Under the pieces are notes generated by a model. It was not told the DNA's origin. It worked only from the letters and a program-made list of their open reading frames with translations, and searched no databases. The translations under genes were made by a program, and so were the position numbers. A DNA stretch of 64,000 nt. It comes from an uncultured Clostridium sp. Its GTDB lineage: Bacteria; Bacillota; Clostridia; Lachnospirales; Lachnospiraceae. How positions within the stretch are numbered: the stretch's first letter is position 1; every line of letters starts with the position of its first letter. Positions 47,671 through 56,802 of this stretch are shown here, in pieces. The stretch covers positions 96,943 through 160,942 of the forward strand of contig UQBG01000003.1 of assembly GCA_900539185.1 (NCBI GenBank), written 5' to 3'.

Positions 47671-48867
47671 CTATTCCTGTATAATCTGTTCCAGAATTCC
47701 GATTAACGCCTCTACCGACATACCGGCATTTTTCCAGCAAAGTTCCCCTAAGCTTTCCATATTCTCTGTGCAATACTCAATTTCCTTTGAATATTGCTTT
47801 ACTACCTGTATCCGATCCCAGCGTGTATAAGCAGAATTCTCCTGATAAACCTTCAGATCCATTATATAGATAATCAGCACCGACAGCACCAGATACTGAA
47901 GCTTCCCTTGAATATCTCCATCAAACAATGCCTCCATAAAGTATCGATACAAAAAATACATCGATAACTGTTCGTACTCCGGTTGTGCTTCCGGATATGC
48001 TGCCCGATATGCCTCTCTCTCTGCCAAATATAATTCCAGATTTTCATTCAGATCCTGCATCAATGCCGGCCAGGTATCATCCAGAGACTCCATATCCCGA
48101 TAAACAATCAGCAGTTCCCGCAAATCAGTAACTGCAGACACCTCCGCTGTCTTCCGTTGTTCTGCCATATGCTTCTGTCCGCCTTGAATCTGGTGAAACT
48201 GCCTCCATGCCGACACAACCGCATCCTGATTCCGATACACCTGTACCGCCAGTTTTTCTGCATCAACATCCTCCAGATCCAATGCTTCCTGCAGTTCTTC
48301 TCCATACTGTAACAGCAGCATCCAGCGTTCCCACAGGGGAAGTTCCCGATTCTGGACAATCGAATATGCCGTTTCCCGTGCATCTAACATCCGTTCTATG
48401 TATTCTTCCTGCTCAATATCTTCCGACTCTGTATGATTATCTGATGCTTCCTGTTCCTCTTCCAATATAAATGTCAGTTTGCCCTTTGTCCGGAACAGCA
48501 GGCGGGCAGCCTCCTCACAGCATAGCCCAAGTCCTACCTCCGTGTAATCTCCAAACCATTGGTAATGTCTCGGATGCTCCCGACAGATATCACACAAAAT
48601 CTCCTCTCCCTGATCCAGAATCAGATCGCAGAGATTTTCTTTATTTAAAAATGGGCAGCGTCTGCCCGCCTGCAGATTAAAATAAATCTCTTCCTCTGTT
48701 TCGGTAATCGATGCACGCAGCCGTTCACCAAGTTCCCCGGTCACCCGCTTATATCTCTCGGCACTTTCCTCATCAATCTCGATCTCCCAGCCGGCACAAC
48801 AGGTATCCCGACAGGCAGATCCAATGCACTGAAAGCTGTCGTAATATTCTGGTTTTCGAATCTTCAT
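47671..48867 (-). CDS. fliB: Flagellin lysine-N-methylase, FliB-like
   Basis: A 398-residue protein with the N-terminal cysteine signature YDSFQCIGSACRDTCCAGWE and later CPFLNKENLCDLI and GEEILCDICREHPRH, which form the metal or Fe-S cysteine cluster of the FliB/YkgJ-type family. FliB methylates flagellin lysines in motile bacteria. No other flagellar gene lies in the window, so the function is assigned by family only. Its start overlaps the CDF transporter stop by 4 bases. Confidence 0.85.
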   Translation of the reverse strand: MKIRKPEYYDSFQCIGSACRDTCCAGWEIEIDEESAERYKRVTGELGERLRASITETEEEIYFNLQAGRRCPFLNKENLCDLILDQGEEILCDICREHPRHYQWFGDYTEVGLGLCCEEAARLLFRTKGKLTFILEEEQEASDNHTESEDIEQEEYIERMLDARETAYSIVQNRELPLWERWMLLLQYGEELQEALDLEDVDAEKLAVQVYRNQDAVVSAWRQFHQIQGGQKHMAEQRKTAEVSAVTDLRELLIVYRDMESLDDTWPALMQDLNENLELYLAEREAYRAAYPEAQPEYEQLSMYFLYRYFMEALFDGDIQGKLQYLVLSVLIIYIMDLKVYQENSAYTRWDRIQVVKQYSKEIEYCTENMESLGELCWKNAGMSVEALIGILEQIIQE

Positions 48868-50072
48868 CGGTTTTCTTCCTCTTCTGACTCCTGTGTATGT
48901 GGCAGTGCCGCATAGCTCTTATCAATGGTTATCACGCAACGATATCCGGGATATTCCTGCGATACAAACTGCTGAATCCTCTGCCGCAGTTCTTGATCGG
49001 ATATCGAAAACTCCTGCGGGACCAGACAGTCAAAGATCATATTTGTATGCGTATCCCCCGGTATCATCCGCAGATCATGGATGCTTAAACGGTCATCTAT
49101 GGTCTTTATCTTCTCACTCAGCCATTTCCGCAGATATCCTACCTTTTCATCACCGGTCACAATCGGATCATAATGTATGATCATATTCAGATTATCCTGT
49201 TCCAGAAAATCCTTTTCTATATTATCTATAATATCATGGCACTTCAGAACATCCTCCTCTGCCGCCATCTCGACATGTACGCTGGCAAACAACCGCCCCG
49301 GTCCATAATCATGAATCATCAGGTCGTGCGTGCCCAAAACGCCTTCGTAGGACAATATTTTCTTCTGAATATAGGCTACCAATACCGGATCCGGTGCTTT
49401 CCCCAGTAACGGATCCAGAGTATCCTTTATCAGTCCTACTCCGCTGTACAGGATAAACAGTGCCACCAGAATTCCCATAATTCCGTCCAGATACAGGTCT
49501 GTAAAATGAGAAATCAGGCTGGCAGCCAGAACTGCTGTGGTCGTAATGACATCATTTCGACTGTCAATGGCTGTCGCTAACAGTGTCTCGGAATCAATTT
49601 TTCTCCCTATTGACCGATTAAAGAACGCCATCCAAAGCTTTACCAGAATGGAGCCGACCAGAATTCCCACCAGAATCCAACTAAACTCTACCGGTTCCGG
49701 ATGCCGTACCTTCTGAACACTGGTCTTTAACAGTTCAACCGCAATCACCAGAATCAAAACTGCCACCAACAGGCCGGAAAGATATTCATATCTTGCATGC
49801 CCATAAGGATGTTCCCGGTCGGCAGGCTTGCTGCCCATCTTAAAACCGAGCAGACTGATGATATTGGATGAGGCATCCGATAGGTTGTTAACCGCATCTG
49901 CAGAAATGGATACACTTCCGGATAGTATACCTATTGCAAACTTTCCACCGAATAGCAGCACATTGCAGAAGATACCTACCCAGCCTGCCATCTTGCCATA
50001 CGATGTTCGTACCTTTGAATCCTTCACATTCTTATAATCTTTTACAAACAACCGAATCAATGTCCCTGTCAT
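48864..50072 (-). CDS. Cation diffusion facilitator transporter
   Basis: A 402-residue CDF exporter. Six membrane helices fill residues about 20-210; the metal sites are in SADAVNNLSDASSNIISLLG and DSRNDVITTTAVL, and DREHPYGHARYEYLSGL is the typical His-rich loop. The C-terminal cytoplasmic domain is ferredoxin-like with VHVEMAAEEDVLKCHDIIDN. Likely Zn, Mn or Fe efflux. The ATG at 50072 follows AAGGGAG; ATG at 50099 is less likely. Confidence 0.92.
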   Translation of the reverse strand: MTGTLIRLFVKDYKNVKDSKVRTSYGKMAGWVGIFCNVLLFGGKFAIGILSGSVSISADAVNNLSDASSNIISLLGFKMGSKPADREHPYGHARYEYLSGLLVAVLILVIAVELLKTSVQKVRHPEPVEFSWILVGILVGSILVKLWMAFFNRSIGRKIDSETLLATAIDSRNDVITTTAVLAASLISHFTDLYLDGIMGILVALFILYSGVGLIKDTLDPLLGKAPDPVLVAYIQKKILSYEGVLGTHDLMIHDYGPGRLFASVHVEMAAEEDVLKCHDIIDNIEKDFLEQDNLNMIIHYDPIVTGDEKVGYLRKWLSEKIKTIDDRLSIHDLRMIPGDTHTNMIFDCLVPQEFSISDQELRQRIQQFVSQEYPGYRCVITIDKSYAALPHTQESEEEENR

Positions 50073-50241
50073 ATCCGCACTCCCTTGTATATATTCCATG
50101 TCTATTCAGAGTATTACAAGTTCCTGCAGTTTGCAATAGCTTTGCTTTCTAATCTTTGTTCGCTGATTATAACTAAAATCAGTTTATATCAACTGCTTGA
50201 CAGCTACTGGATAAGATTGATGAGCAGGCATACAATATAAT

Positions 50242-53200
50242 TTATCCGAATATCTTCAGTGACTCCACCGCCCCATCGAAGTTCAGATTTTTCAGTTCCT
50301 GTATACATTGATTCAGATGATCCTTTGTCTCCTCAGGGAGATCCTCCTGCAACAAATTCTCCAGAATTGCAATCGCCCCGTCGTCCTCATACTCACCAAT
50401 CAGCGTAATGGCATTTTCCAGCAACATCTGCTGCTGAGGTGCCAGCCCTGCCGTTCCGCTTTCCTCTGTCGCTGCTGCCTCTTCCAGAGTAACCGGCTCT
50501 TCCCCTATATAATTCAGGATTCCATCTACTACGCAGATCCACTCCTGGCATAGTTCCTCCCAATGTGTCTGCACATAATTCCAGTTTCCGGACCTTGACT
50601 GCTGTTCATGTTCCCAGGCCAACTGATATAACTGTCTGGCTCCGATGCCCTTTGCATTGGATTTCAATGCATGGACTTCAATCGTATACATATCTTCCTG
50701 CTGTCCGTTGAAGTATTCTAACAGCTTTTGGTACTTTTCAAAGAAACTCTCCGCAAACAGCGTAATCATCCAGTGAAATTGCCCCATTGAATTTCCCGCA
50801 AAATAATAACCGTCCGCCACCTGAATATGTGCCTGCTCCAGCAGATTCTCCAGTTCCCGCATACAGTCAACTACCGTTGCCTTTGGTGTTTCACCGATCA
50901 GCTTTCCCGTCTGATCCTGTTCCAATCGACTAAGTACATTTTCTGCGCTCTCCTCGGACGGTATGATATATTCCTTCGGCAACAACTTCAAAAGAACTTC
51001 TTCCAGTTTTTCTCCCTCGATTGGCTTTGATAAATATGCATGAAAACCTTCCCGCAGATATAGCTCCTTAGATCCTTTTATCGCATTTGCTGTCAACGCA
51101 ATTACCATCGTATACTGATTTGGATTTCCCTCTTCCCGTCTCAGTCTGTGAAGCGTTTCTATACCATCCATCTCCGGCATCAGGTGATCCATAAATATCA
51201 AATCATACTTATTCTTTCTGGTGAGTTCCAGGCATCCAACCCCACTGTCCGCCAGATCAATCTGGATCTTCGTCTTTTTTAACAGGCCACGGGCAACCGT
51301 CAGATTCATATAGTTATCATCTACAAATAATATCCGTGCCTGTGGTGCTGTAAACAGTTCATGATATCCGGCCTGACTACGCAGATCCTTCTTATAATCC
51401 GTCTGATAACTTCCCATAGGTGTTGCGTCCCGTATCTCCTGCGGAATCAGCATCCGAAAATCCGAGCCCTTGCCATAAGTACTGTATATCTGAAGCTTTC
51501 CTCCCATAATATCCAACAGGTGTGACACGATGCTCATACCCAGTCCTGTCCCTTCTATACTACGATTATGCTGCAAATCAAACCGCTGGAAGGACTCCGC
51601 GATCTTCTCTATATTTTCCTGTTTAATTCCGATTCCGGTATCTGCTACCGATACACGGAGCCGCCCCTGCTTACCACCCAGCTGATCAAAATTCACACTT
51701 AGAGTTACGCTTCCGGTTTCTGTATACTTTACCGCGTTATTCAGGACATTCGTTAGAATCTGTTTTACCCGGATCTCATCTCCGTATAATACTCTCGGAA
51801 TATCCTTGCCTATGAATATATCAAAGGACAATCCTTTATCCTGTGCCTTCATGTATGTCATATTTATAACATCCGTCAACATGGCACTCGTCTTATAATC
51901 TCCATTTACCAGTTCCGTTTTCCCGGATTCTACCTTAGAAAAATCCAATACGTCATTGATCAGTGACAGCAGATTGCTTCCTGCCTTCTTAATATTCGTT
52001 GCATATTCGATGATCTGTTCATCCGTTTCCTCTCGCAAGATCAGCTCATCAAACCCCAGCATTGCATTAATCGGCGTCCGAATCTCATGGGACATATTTG
52101 CCAGAAAGTTACTTTTTGTCTCACTGGACTTTACTGCCAGTACCTGCTCCTGCTTCTGCCGCCAGATACTGGTTATCGCAGAGATACCCATGATCAGCAT
52201 AAACAGGATCAAACCAAAGCTAATATAATCATTTGTAAAAATACCTGTAGCAGAGCGCTCAAATCCCCACATCTGCATAAGCACACATACCATTAGCACC
52301 ACGATTCCAGTCAGCAGCTTCCACTGATGAATTCCCTTTCTCCAGTCCCGAAAAATGGTATACAGTACCATCGTGCCACCTGCTATGATAATTCCCCATC
52401 CGATCGGATATGTATCATAAAAGTCTAATACATTGGTCAGTTCCAGCACCAGCATAAGCACATTTGCGATCAATGCACTAACAACCAGTACCATGTACTC
52501 TTTCGTATATCTCCGTTCCTGCAGCCGGCTGATATAAAATATCATCGGAATCGGTGCCAAAAATAATGCTTCCCATAGAATCACTTCTCCCAAAACCAGA
52601 TTTCCGTAGTAAAACTGTCGCAGCCGGCTCTCCCCCAGCATCCAGACTGCAATACAGATGGCCGATACACCCAGATATACGATATTCATGTTCGGATTAT
52701 CCATCATTCCGATGCGCATGGCGATTCCCAGAAGCACAATCACAATACCCGTATACAAAAGCAAAATTGCAAAAATAACATCGGTTCCATATGAATTCAT
52801 CATCCAGAATAACAGTCCGATATCCGTTCCGATCCGAATATCATTCAGCTTTCCGGCTTCCTCCGGTGTCGGTGCCGAATATTGAATCTCAATCTGCTTT
52901 CCGGCATCGGAACTCCTCAAGGGGATCCGGATATATGCTGATGGTGTATGCCTTCCAAACGGTCTGGTATCCGAGTTATCCAGCGTTCCTACCAGTTCAC
53001 CGTTGATCCATACCCGGATATCCTGATGCAGCCCCTTGATCATAATCGATGTCCGATCATCTACCTTCTGTGGAATCACATTTCGAATCCGAACGGTTGC
53101 TGTATCCGGCAGTTCATTTCCCGGTATCTCAACCGGCGTTATCCCGTCTTCCACCAGTACCCAGCCCTGATTAAAGCTTCGACAGCTCCGATCATCGAAC

Positions 53201-53328
53201 CGAAAATCTTCCTTATATCGCAGTCCTACGATTATACATATCAACACCCAACTAACCAGCAACGCCCAAAATGCAATCTTTATAATCAAAATCGCCCATT
53301 CCTGCAGCGATCGCTTTCTCTGTTTCAT
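50242..53328 (-). CDS. Hybrid sensor histidine kinase with 7TM sensor, REC and Hpt
   Basis: A 1028-residue membrane kinase. Order: N-terminal membrane helix (10-35), extracytoplasmic beta-sandwich (40-180) of the 7TMR-DISM-extracellular type, seven membrane helices (190-395), HisKA (FLANMSHEIRTPINAMLGFD with the phospho-His), HATPase (VLNNAVKYTETGSVTLSV, VADTGIGIKQENI, EGTGLGMSIVSHLL), receiver domain (ILFVDDNYMNLTVARGLL, IFMDHLMPEMDGIETL, Asp acceptor) and C-terminal Hpt (EVHALKSNAKGIGARQLYQL). It combines all phosphorelay parts up to the output regulator, which is not encoded nearby. GGGAGG precedes the ATG at 53328. Confidence 0.94.
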   Translation of the reverse strand: MKQRKRSLQEWAILIIKIAFWALLVSWVLICIIVGLRYKEDFRFDDRSCRSFNQGWVLVEDGITPVEIPGNELPDTATVRIRNVIPQKVDDRTSIMIKGLHQDIRVWINGELVGTLDNSDTRPFGRHTPSAYIRIPLRSSDAGKQIEIQYSAPTPEEAGKLNDIRIGTDIGLLFWMMNSYGTDVIFAILLLYTGIVIVLLGIAMRIGMMDNPNMNIVYLGVSAICIAVWMLGESRLRQFYYGNLVLGEVILWEALFLAPIPMIFYISRLQERRYTKEYMVLVVSALIANVLMLVLELTNVLDFYDTYPIGWGIIIAGGTMVLYTIFRDWRKGIHQWKLLTGIVVLMVCVLMQMWGFERSATGIFTNDYISFGLILFMLIMGISAITSIWRQKQEQVLAVKSSETKSNFLANMSHEIRTPINAMLGFDELILREETDEQIIEYATNIKKAGSNLLSLINDVLDFSKVESGKTELVNGDYKTSAMLTDVINMTYMKAQDKGLSFDIFIGKDIPRVLYGDEIRVKQILTNVLNNAVKYTETGSVTLSVNFDQLGGKQGRLRVSVADTGIGIKQENIEKIAESFQRFDLQHNRSIEGTGLGMSIVSHLLDIMGGKLQIYSTYGKGSDFRMLIPQEIRDATPMGSYQTDYKKDLRSQAGYHELFTAPQARILFVDDNYMNLTVARGLLKKTKIQIDLADSGVGCLELTRKNKYDLIFMDHLMPEMDGIETLHRLRREEGNPNQYTMVIALTANAIKGSKELYLREGFHAYLSKPIEGEKLEEVLLKLLPKEYIIPSEESAENVLSRLEQDQTGKLIGETPKATVVDCMRELENLLEQAHIQVADGYYFAGNSMGQFHWMITLFAESFFEKYQKLLEYFNGQQEDMYTIEVHALKSNAKGIGARQLYQLAWEHEQQSRSGNWNYVQTHWEELCQEWICVVDGILNYIGEEPVTLEEAAATEESGTAGLAPQQQMLLENAITLIGEYEDDGAIAILENLLQEDLPEETKDHLNQCIQELKNLNFDGAVESLKIFG

Positions 53329-53444
53329 CGTCCTTCCTCCCATCACAGATTTTATCTATCCAATCCCGACCAAACATCCTTCTGTGCTCTCTTCCATCAG
53401 TATACCCTATGTCCTTTGCATATGGAAAGTAAAAATATCACTGA

Positions 53445-53473
53445 TTGACAAACCACCGACAATCACAGATAAT
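53445..53473 (+). promoter_or_regulatory. Promoter of the membrane-anchored protein gene
   Basis: TTGACA (53445-53450), 17 bases, GATAAT (53468-53473), followed by the GGGGG ribosome binding site of the gene at 53521. Confidence 0.65.
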
Positions 53474-53520
53474 CATTTATATAGAAACCAACCATCAATC
53501 AAAACACATAGGGGGATATC

Positions 53521-54255
53521 ATGAAATTACAACTCGATCAACAGGCAGATTTTTCTGCCGATTCTGTGGATCCTTCCGCTGCTTCCGACATGGAAACCGA
53601 TAATGGCTATTATCATGCGCCGGAACCTATCCACACCTCATCAACTGTAGCACCCACAAAAAGAACTGTTCATATACCACCGTTTATCATTCTTGCCGTT
53701 GTGATTATTCTTCTGGCTCTGGCACTTACACTGATTCCGTGGCATAAGAAAAGCAGTCTGGACTCTATCTACCGGAGCAGTGCCCAGGACATCCAGACCA
53801 GCCTGGGTGTTACCCTGTCAGAAAATCCGGACTTCGTATCCAAATTAAGTATTCCAAATCAGGATCCCACAGGCTTTAACGTGTACACTACCGGCAATGA
53901 AGACTTCGGTGTGATCTACTATAACGGTCAGCAGGCAGGTATCTGCTTCGACAGCTCCAAATACGCTCTGTTCGGCATCTCTGTCGGAGATTCCGAAAGT
54001 CATCTGCTGACTCAGGCAGAGGCTACATCGACTCTCTCCGGTGACCACAGCAGTGACGACTCTGCCGGCTATCACTATACGGACTACTTCAGTATGCTGG
54101 AGGAAATGCGTACACACGGAAGCACTGCTGATTACTTCGTCGGAGCAGATGGCAGTGTTCTGGTATTAGTCATCAATGACACCTCACATCGTGTTGTAAA
54201 TATCATCTACTACTATAACGGAGAACATATATTAAAGGATATCTCGCTGATCTGA
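53521..54255 (+). CDS. Membrane-anchored extracytoplasmic protein of unknown function
   Basis: A 244-residue protein: 60 residues of cytoplasmic, acidic N-terminus, one membrane helix (PFIILAVVIILLALALTLIP, about 55-75), and an external domain (residues 80-244) rich in Ser/Asp/Tyr (GYHYTDYFSMLEEMRTHGST, then VLVLVINDTSHRVVNIIYYY). No family recognised. It is monocistronic with its own promoter and a terminator formed by its last codons. Divergent to the hybrid kinase, a link is possible but not shown. Confidence 0.7.
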   Translation: MKLQLDQQADFSADSVDPSAASDMETDNGYYHAPEPIHTSSTVAPTKRTVHIPPFIILAVVIILLALALTLIPWHKKSSLDSIYRSSAQDIQTSLGVTLSENPDFVSKLSIPNQDPTGFNVYTTGNEDFGVIYYNGQQAGICFDSSKYALFGISVGDSESHLLTQAEATSTLSGDHSSDDSAGYHYTDYFSMLEEMRTHGSTADYFVGADGSVLVLVINDTSHRVVNIIYYYNGEHILKDISLI

Positions 54256-54275
54256 TCAGCGGGATATCCTCCTTT
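54237..54275 (+). terminator. Terminator overlapping the end of the membrane protein gene
   Basis: GGATATCTCGCTGATC pairs with GATCAGCGGGATATCC (one mismatch), followed by TCCTTTT. The stop codon TGA lies in the loop. Confidence 0.8.
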
Positions 54276-54296
54276 TACAACCATTTGCACTTCTTC

Positions 54297-55574
54297 TTAA
54301 ATCTGATTCAATGCCTGATCCAGATCTGCAATAATATCTTCTACATTTTCAATCCCGACGGACAACCGAATCAGATCCGGTGCAACCCCTGCTTCCCGCA
54401 GCTGTTCATCCGTCATCTGACGATGCGTATGGCTTGCCGGATGTAACAGACAGGTCTTACTATCCGCCACATGCGTTACAATCGACGCCAGCTTCAGTTT
54501 ATCCATAAACGCGATGGAGGTCTCCCGTCCACCTTTTAATCCGAATGCCAGAACTCCACAGGAACCATGCGGAAGATACTTCTCTGCCAATGCATGATAT
54601 TCATCATTTTTCAGATCCGGGTACTTTACCCATGCTACCTTCTCATTCTTCTCCAGATATTCCGCAACCGCCAGTGCGTTACTACAGTGCTGACGCATCC
54701 GGAGGGGAAGGGTTTCCAAGCCCATATTCAGATAAAAGGCATTCTGTGGAGACTGGATAGAGCCAAAGTCCCGCATCAACTGCGAGGTAGCCTTTGTAAT
54801 ATACGCCGCCTTTCCAAACCGTTCTGCATAGATAATACCATGATAGGATTCATCCGGTGTCGTCAGACCCGGAAACTTCTCCTTATGTGCCAGCCAGTCA
54901 AAGTTGCCACTATCTACGATACAGCCACCTACGCCAACTGCATGTCCATCCATATACTTTGTCGTTGAATGTGTCACGATATCGGCTCCCCACTGAAACG
55001 GCTGACAGTTCACCGGTGTTGCAAATGTATTATCGACAATCAATGGCACTCCGTGCTTATGCGCCAGTTTGGCAAACTTCTCAATATCATAGACGGAAAC
55101 GGTTGGGTTCGTAATCGTCTCACCAAATACCAGCTTTGTGTTCGGTCTGAAGTACTGCTCCAGCTCTTCCTCCGGCAGATTCTGATCAATAAAGGTACAC
55201 TCAATCCCCATTTTCTTCATCGTTACGCCAAATAAATTATACGTACCTCCATAGATGGAACTGGATGCTATGAAATGATCTCCTGCCTCACAGATATTAA
55301 ATACTGCATAGAAATTCGCTGCCTGACCAGATGATGTCAGCATCGCTGCCACACCACCCTCCAGCGAACAGATCTTTGCCGCCACCGCATCATTCGTCGG
55401 ATTCTGCAGTCGTGTATAGAAGTACCCTTCCTCCTCCAGATCAAACAGCTTACCCATTTCATCGCTGGTATCATACTTAAATGTTGTACTTTGAATAATC
55501 GGAAGCTGTCTCGGCTGCCCCTTCGTCGGATGGTATCCCTCCTGTATACACTTTGTTTCCATTCTTGTGTCCAT
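54297..55574 (-). CDS. metY: O-acetylhomoserine sulfhydrylase
   Basis: A 425-residue PLP enzyme of the Cys/Met metabolism family. Marks: STTFKYDTSDEMGKLFDLEEE-type start, YTRLQNPTNDAVAAKICSLE, the PLP-lysine in THSTTKYMDGHAVGVGG, and the C-terminal LIRLSVGIENVEDIIADLDQ. Length and the GYFYTRLQNPT string fit MetY, which makes homocysteine from O-acetylhomoserine and sulfide, rather than MetB/MetC. It is monocistronic. No riboswitch sequence was found in the short upstream gap. Confidence 0.92.
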   Translation of the reverse strand: MDTRMETKCIQEGYHPTKGQPRQLPIIQSTTFKYDTSDEMGKLFDLEEEGYFYTRLQNPTNDAVAAKICSLEGGVAAMLTSSGQAANFYAVFNICEAGDHFIASSSIYGGTYNLFGVTMKKMGIECTFIDQNLPEEELEQYFRPNTKLVFGETITNPTVSVYDIEKFAKLAHKHGVPLIVDNTFATPVNCQPFQWGADIVTHSTTKYMDGHAVGVGGCIVDSGNFDWLAHKEKFPGLTTPDESYHGIIYAERFGKAAYITKATSQLMRDFGSIQSPQNAFYLNMGLETLPLRMRQHCSNALAVAEYLEKNEKVAWVKYPDLKNDEYHALAEKYLPHGSCGVLAFGLKGGRETSIAFMDKLKLASIVTHVADSKTCLLHPASHTHRQMTDEQLREAGVAPDLIRLSVGIENVEDIIADLDQALNQI

Positions 55575-55704
55575 ATCTTTTTCCTTCTCCTTTGATTCCT
55601 TATACTGTTACCTACCTAGTATTGTACTATACTTTTAGGGATTTGTGAATGGTTACCTTTGGATTCATGTGGGAATGTCCAGATATCAAAAGGTTCAACG
55701 AAAA

Positions 55705-56130
55705 TTATTTTTCTTCCTCCAGCATAGAAGTGCAGTGCGGGCAACGAGTGGCCTCGATGGAGATTTCACTCTTACAGTACGGGCACTTCTTTGTTGTAGG
55801 CTTTTCTTCCTCCTTCTTCTTGAACTTATCCCCGATTCCATTGATCAGTTTAATCATACAAAAGATCACAAACGCCGTAATCAGGAAATTAACCACTGCT
55901 GTCAGAAAATTACCATACGTCAGTACCGGTGCCAGATCTCCGGTTCCCAGCTTCACAGTCAGATTTGAAAAGTCAACGCCACCAAAGATCGCAAGAATCG
56001 GCGTAATAATATCCACATTCAGAGACGTAACGATCGATGTAAACGCACCACCGATAATTACACCAACTGCCAGATCCAGTGCATTTCCTTTCATAATAAA
56101 CTTTTTGAATTCTTCGAAAAACTTTTTCAT
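55705..56130 (-). CDS. mscL: Large-conductance mechanosensitive channel with zinc-ribbon tail
   Basis: A 141-residue MscL. The N-terminal amphipathic helix (MKKFFEEFKKFIMKGNALDL), AVGVIIGGAFTSIVTSLNVD (TM1 gating region), NFLTAVVNFLITAFVIFCMI (TM2) and a charged cytoplasmic stretch are normal. The C-terminal 30 residues, KKCPYCKSEISIEATRCPHC, form a CxxC-CxxC zinc ribbon that standard MscL does not have. The ATG at 56130 is preferred over GTG two codons upstream. Monocistronic. Confidence 0.95.
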   Translation of the reverse strand: MKKFFEEFKKFIMKGNALDLAVGVIIGGAFTSIVTSLNVDIITPILAIFGGVDFSNLTVKLGTGDLAPVLTYGNFLTAVVNFLITAFVIFCMIKLINGIGDKFKKKEEEKPTTKKCPYCKSEISIEATRCPHCTSMLEEEK

Positions 56131-56400
56131 ATGCACACCTCACTATTATGGTTTTATTTCCTTTACCATACATGAACGCTTTCCGTTTTTCAACAAAACA
56201 ACACATTTTTTTCACATATTTTTTATAAACTCACATGCACGCAAAGACGATAATAATTATAAGGAAAAGAATCAGGAAATTTTACTGTTTTTTCACTGTA
56301 TCTTACAATATATCACCCTGTATCTACAATGTTTTTTGATGAAAATATACTATTATAAGCTGGTGAATAACCACTCACCCTATATATTAAGGAAAGAACC

Positions 56401-56796
56401 ATGCAGAGATATTACAAATACCAATATCGTTTTAATGCCAGTCACAGCTTTGATTACAAAAAGGAACATGCCCATCCCCATACCTTTACGGTAACGATTT
56501 ACATCAGCCGGCAGGATCAGGATGAGCAGATTCTCTTCTTTGATATTGATAAGATTATGAATCGCTATCTGGCACAGTATGAGCATTGTTATCTGAATGA
56601 TCTTCCTGCATTTGAGACATTGATACCAAATCTGGAAAATCTGGGAGATACCTTTTTTGATGATATCCATACAGAACTACAGCAGATTGGCATTCAGCTA
56701 TATCAGTTGGATATTGCTGAGAATCCACTGAGCGTATATCAGGTATGCTCCAGAATTCATCTGCCATCGATCTATCATAAACCAAACGAGGAGTGA
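56401..56796 (+). CDS. PTPS-like protein of the exosortase G operon
   Basis: A 131-residue 6-pyruvoyl-tetrahydropterin synthase/QueD-like domain. Zinc ligands remain in FNASHSF and HAHPHTFTV, and the conserved Glu in IPNLENLGDTF. The catalytic Cys usually placed 4 residues before the HxH is replaced (YKKEHAHPH), so normal PTPS catalysis is not expected. Families of this kind occur only with exosortase G in Firmicutes and their role is unknown. The gene begins the six-gene operon. Confidence 0.8.
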   Translation: MQRYYKYQYRFNASHSFDYKKEHAHPHTFTVTIYISRQDQDEQILFFDIDKIMNRYLAQYEHCYLNDLPAFETLIPNLENLGDTFFDDIHTELQQIGIQLYQLDIAENPLSVYQVCSRIHLPSIYHKPNEE

Positions 56797-56802
56797 TGAT
56801 AT

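Noticed and set aside
47671..48867. Flagellar gene cluster around fliB
   Set aside because: No flagellin, fli or flg gene lies within the window; FliB stands alone beside a CDF transporter and a HAD phosphatase.
53521..54255. Response regulator or anti-sigma factor partner for the hybrid kinase
   Set aside because: The protein has one membrane helix and no receiver, HTH or anti-sigma motif.
55575..55704. SAM or T-box riboswitch before metY
   Set aside because: The upstream gap on the minus strand is about 130 bases and shows no T-box sequence (TGGNACC) nor the SAM-I core; no structured leader is evident.
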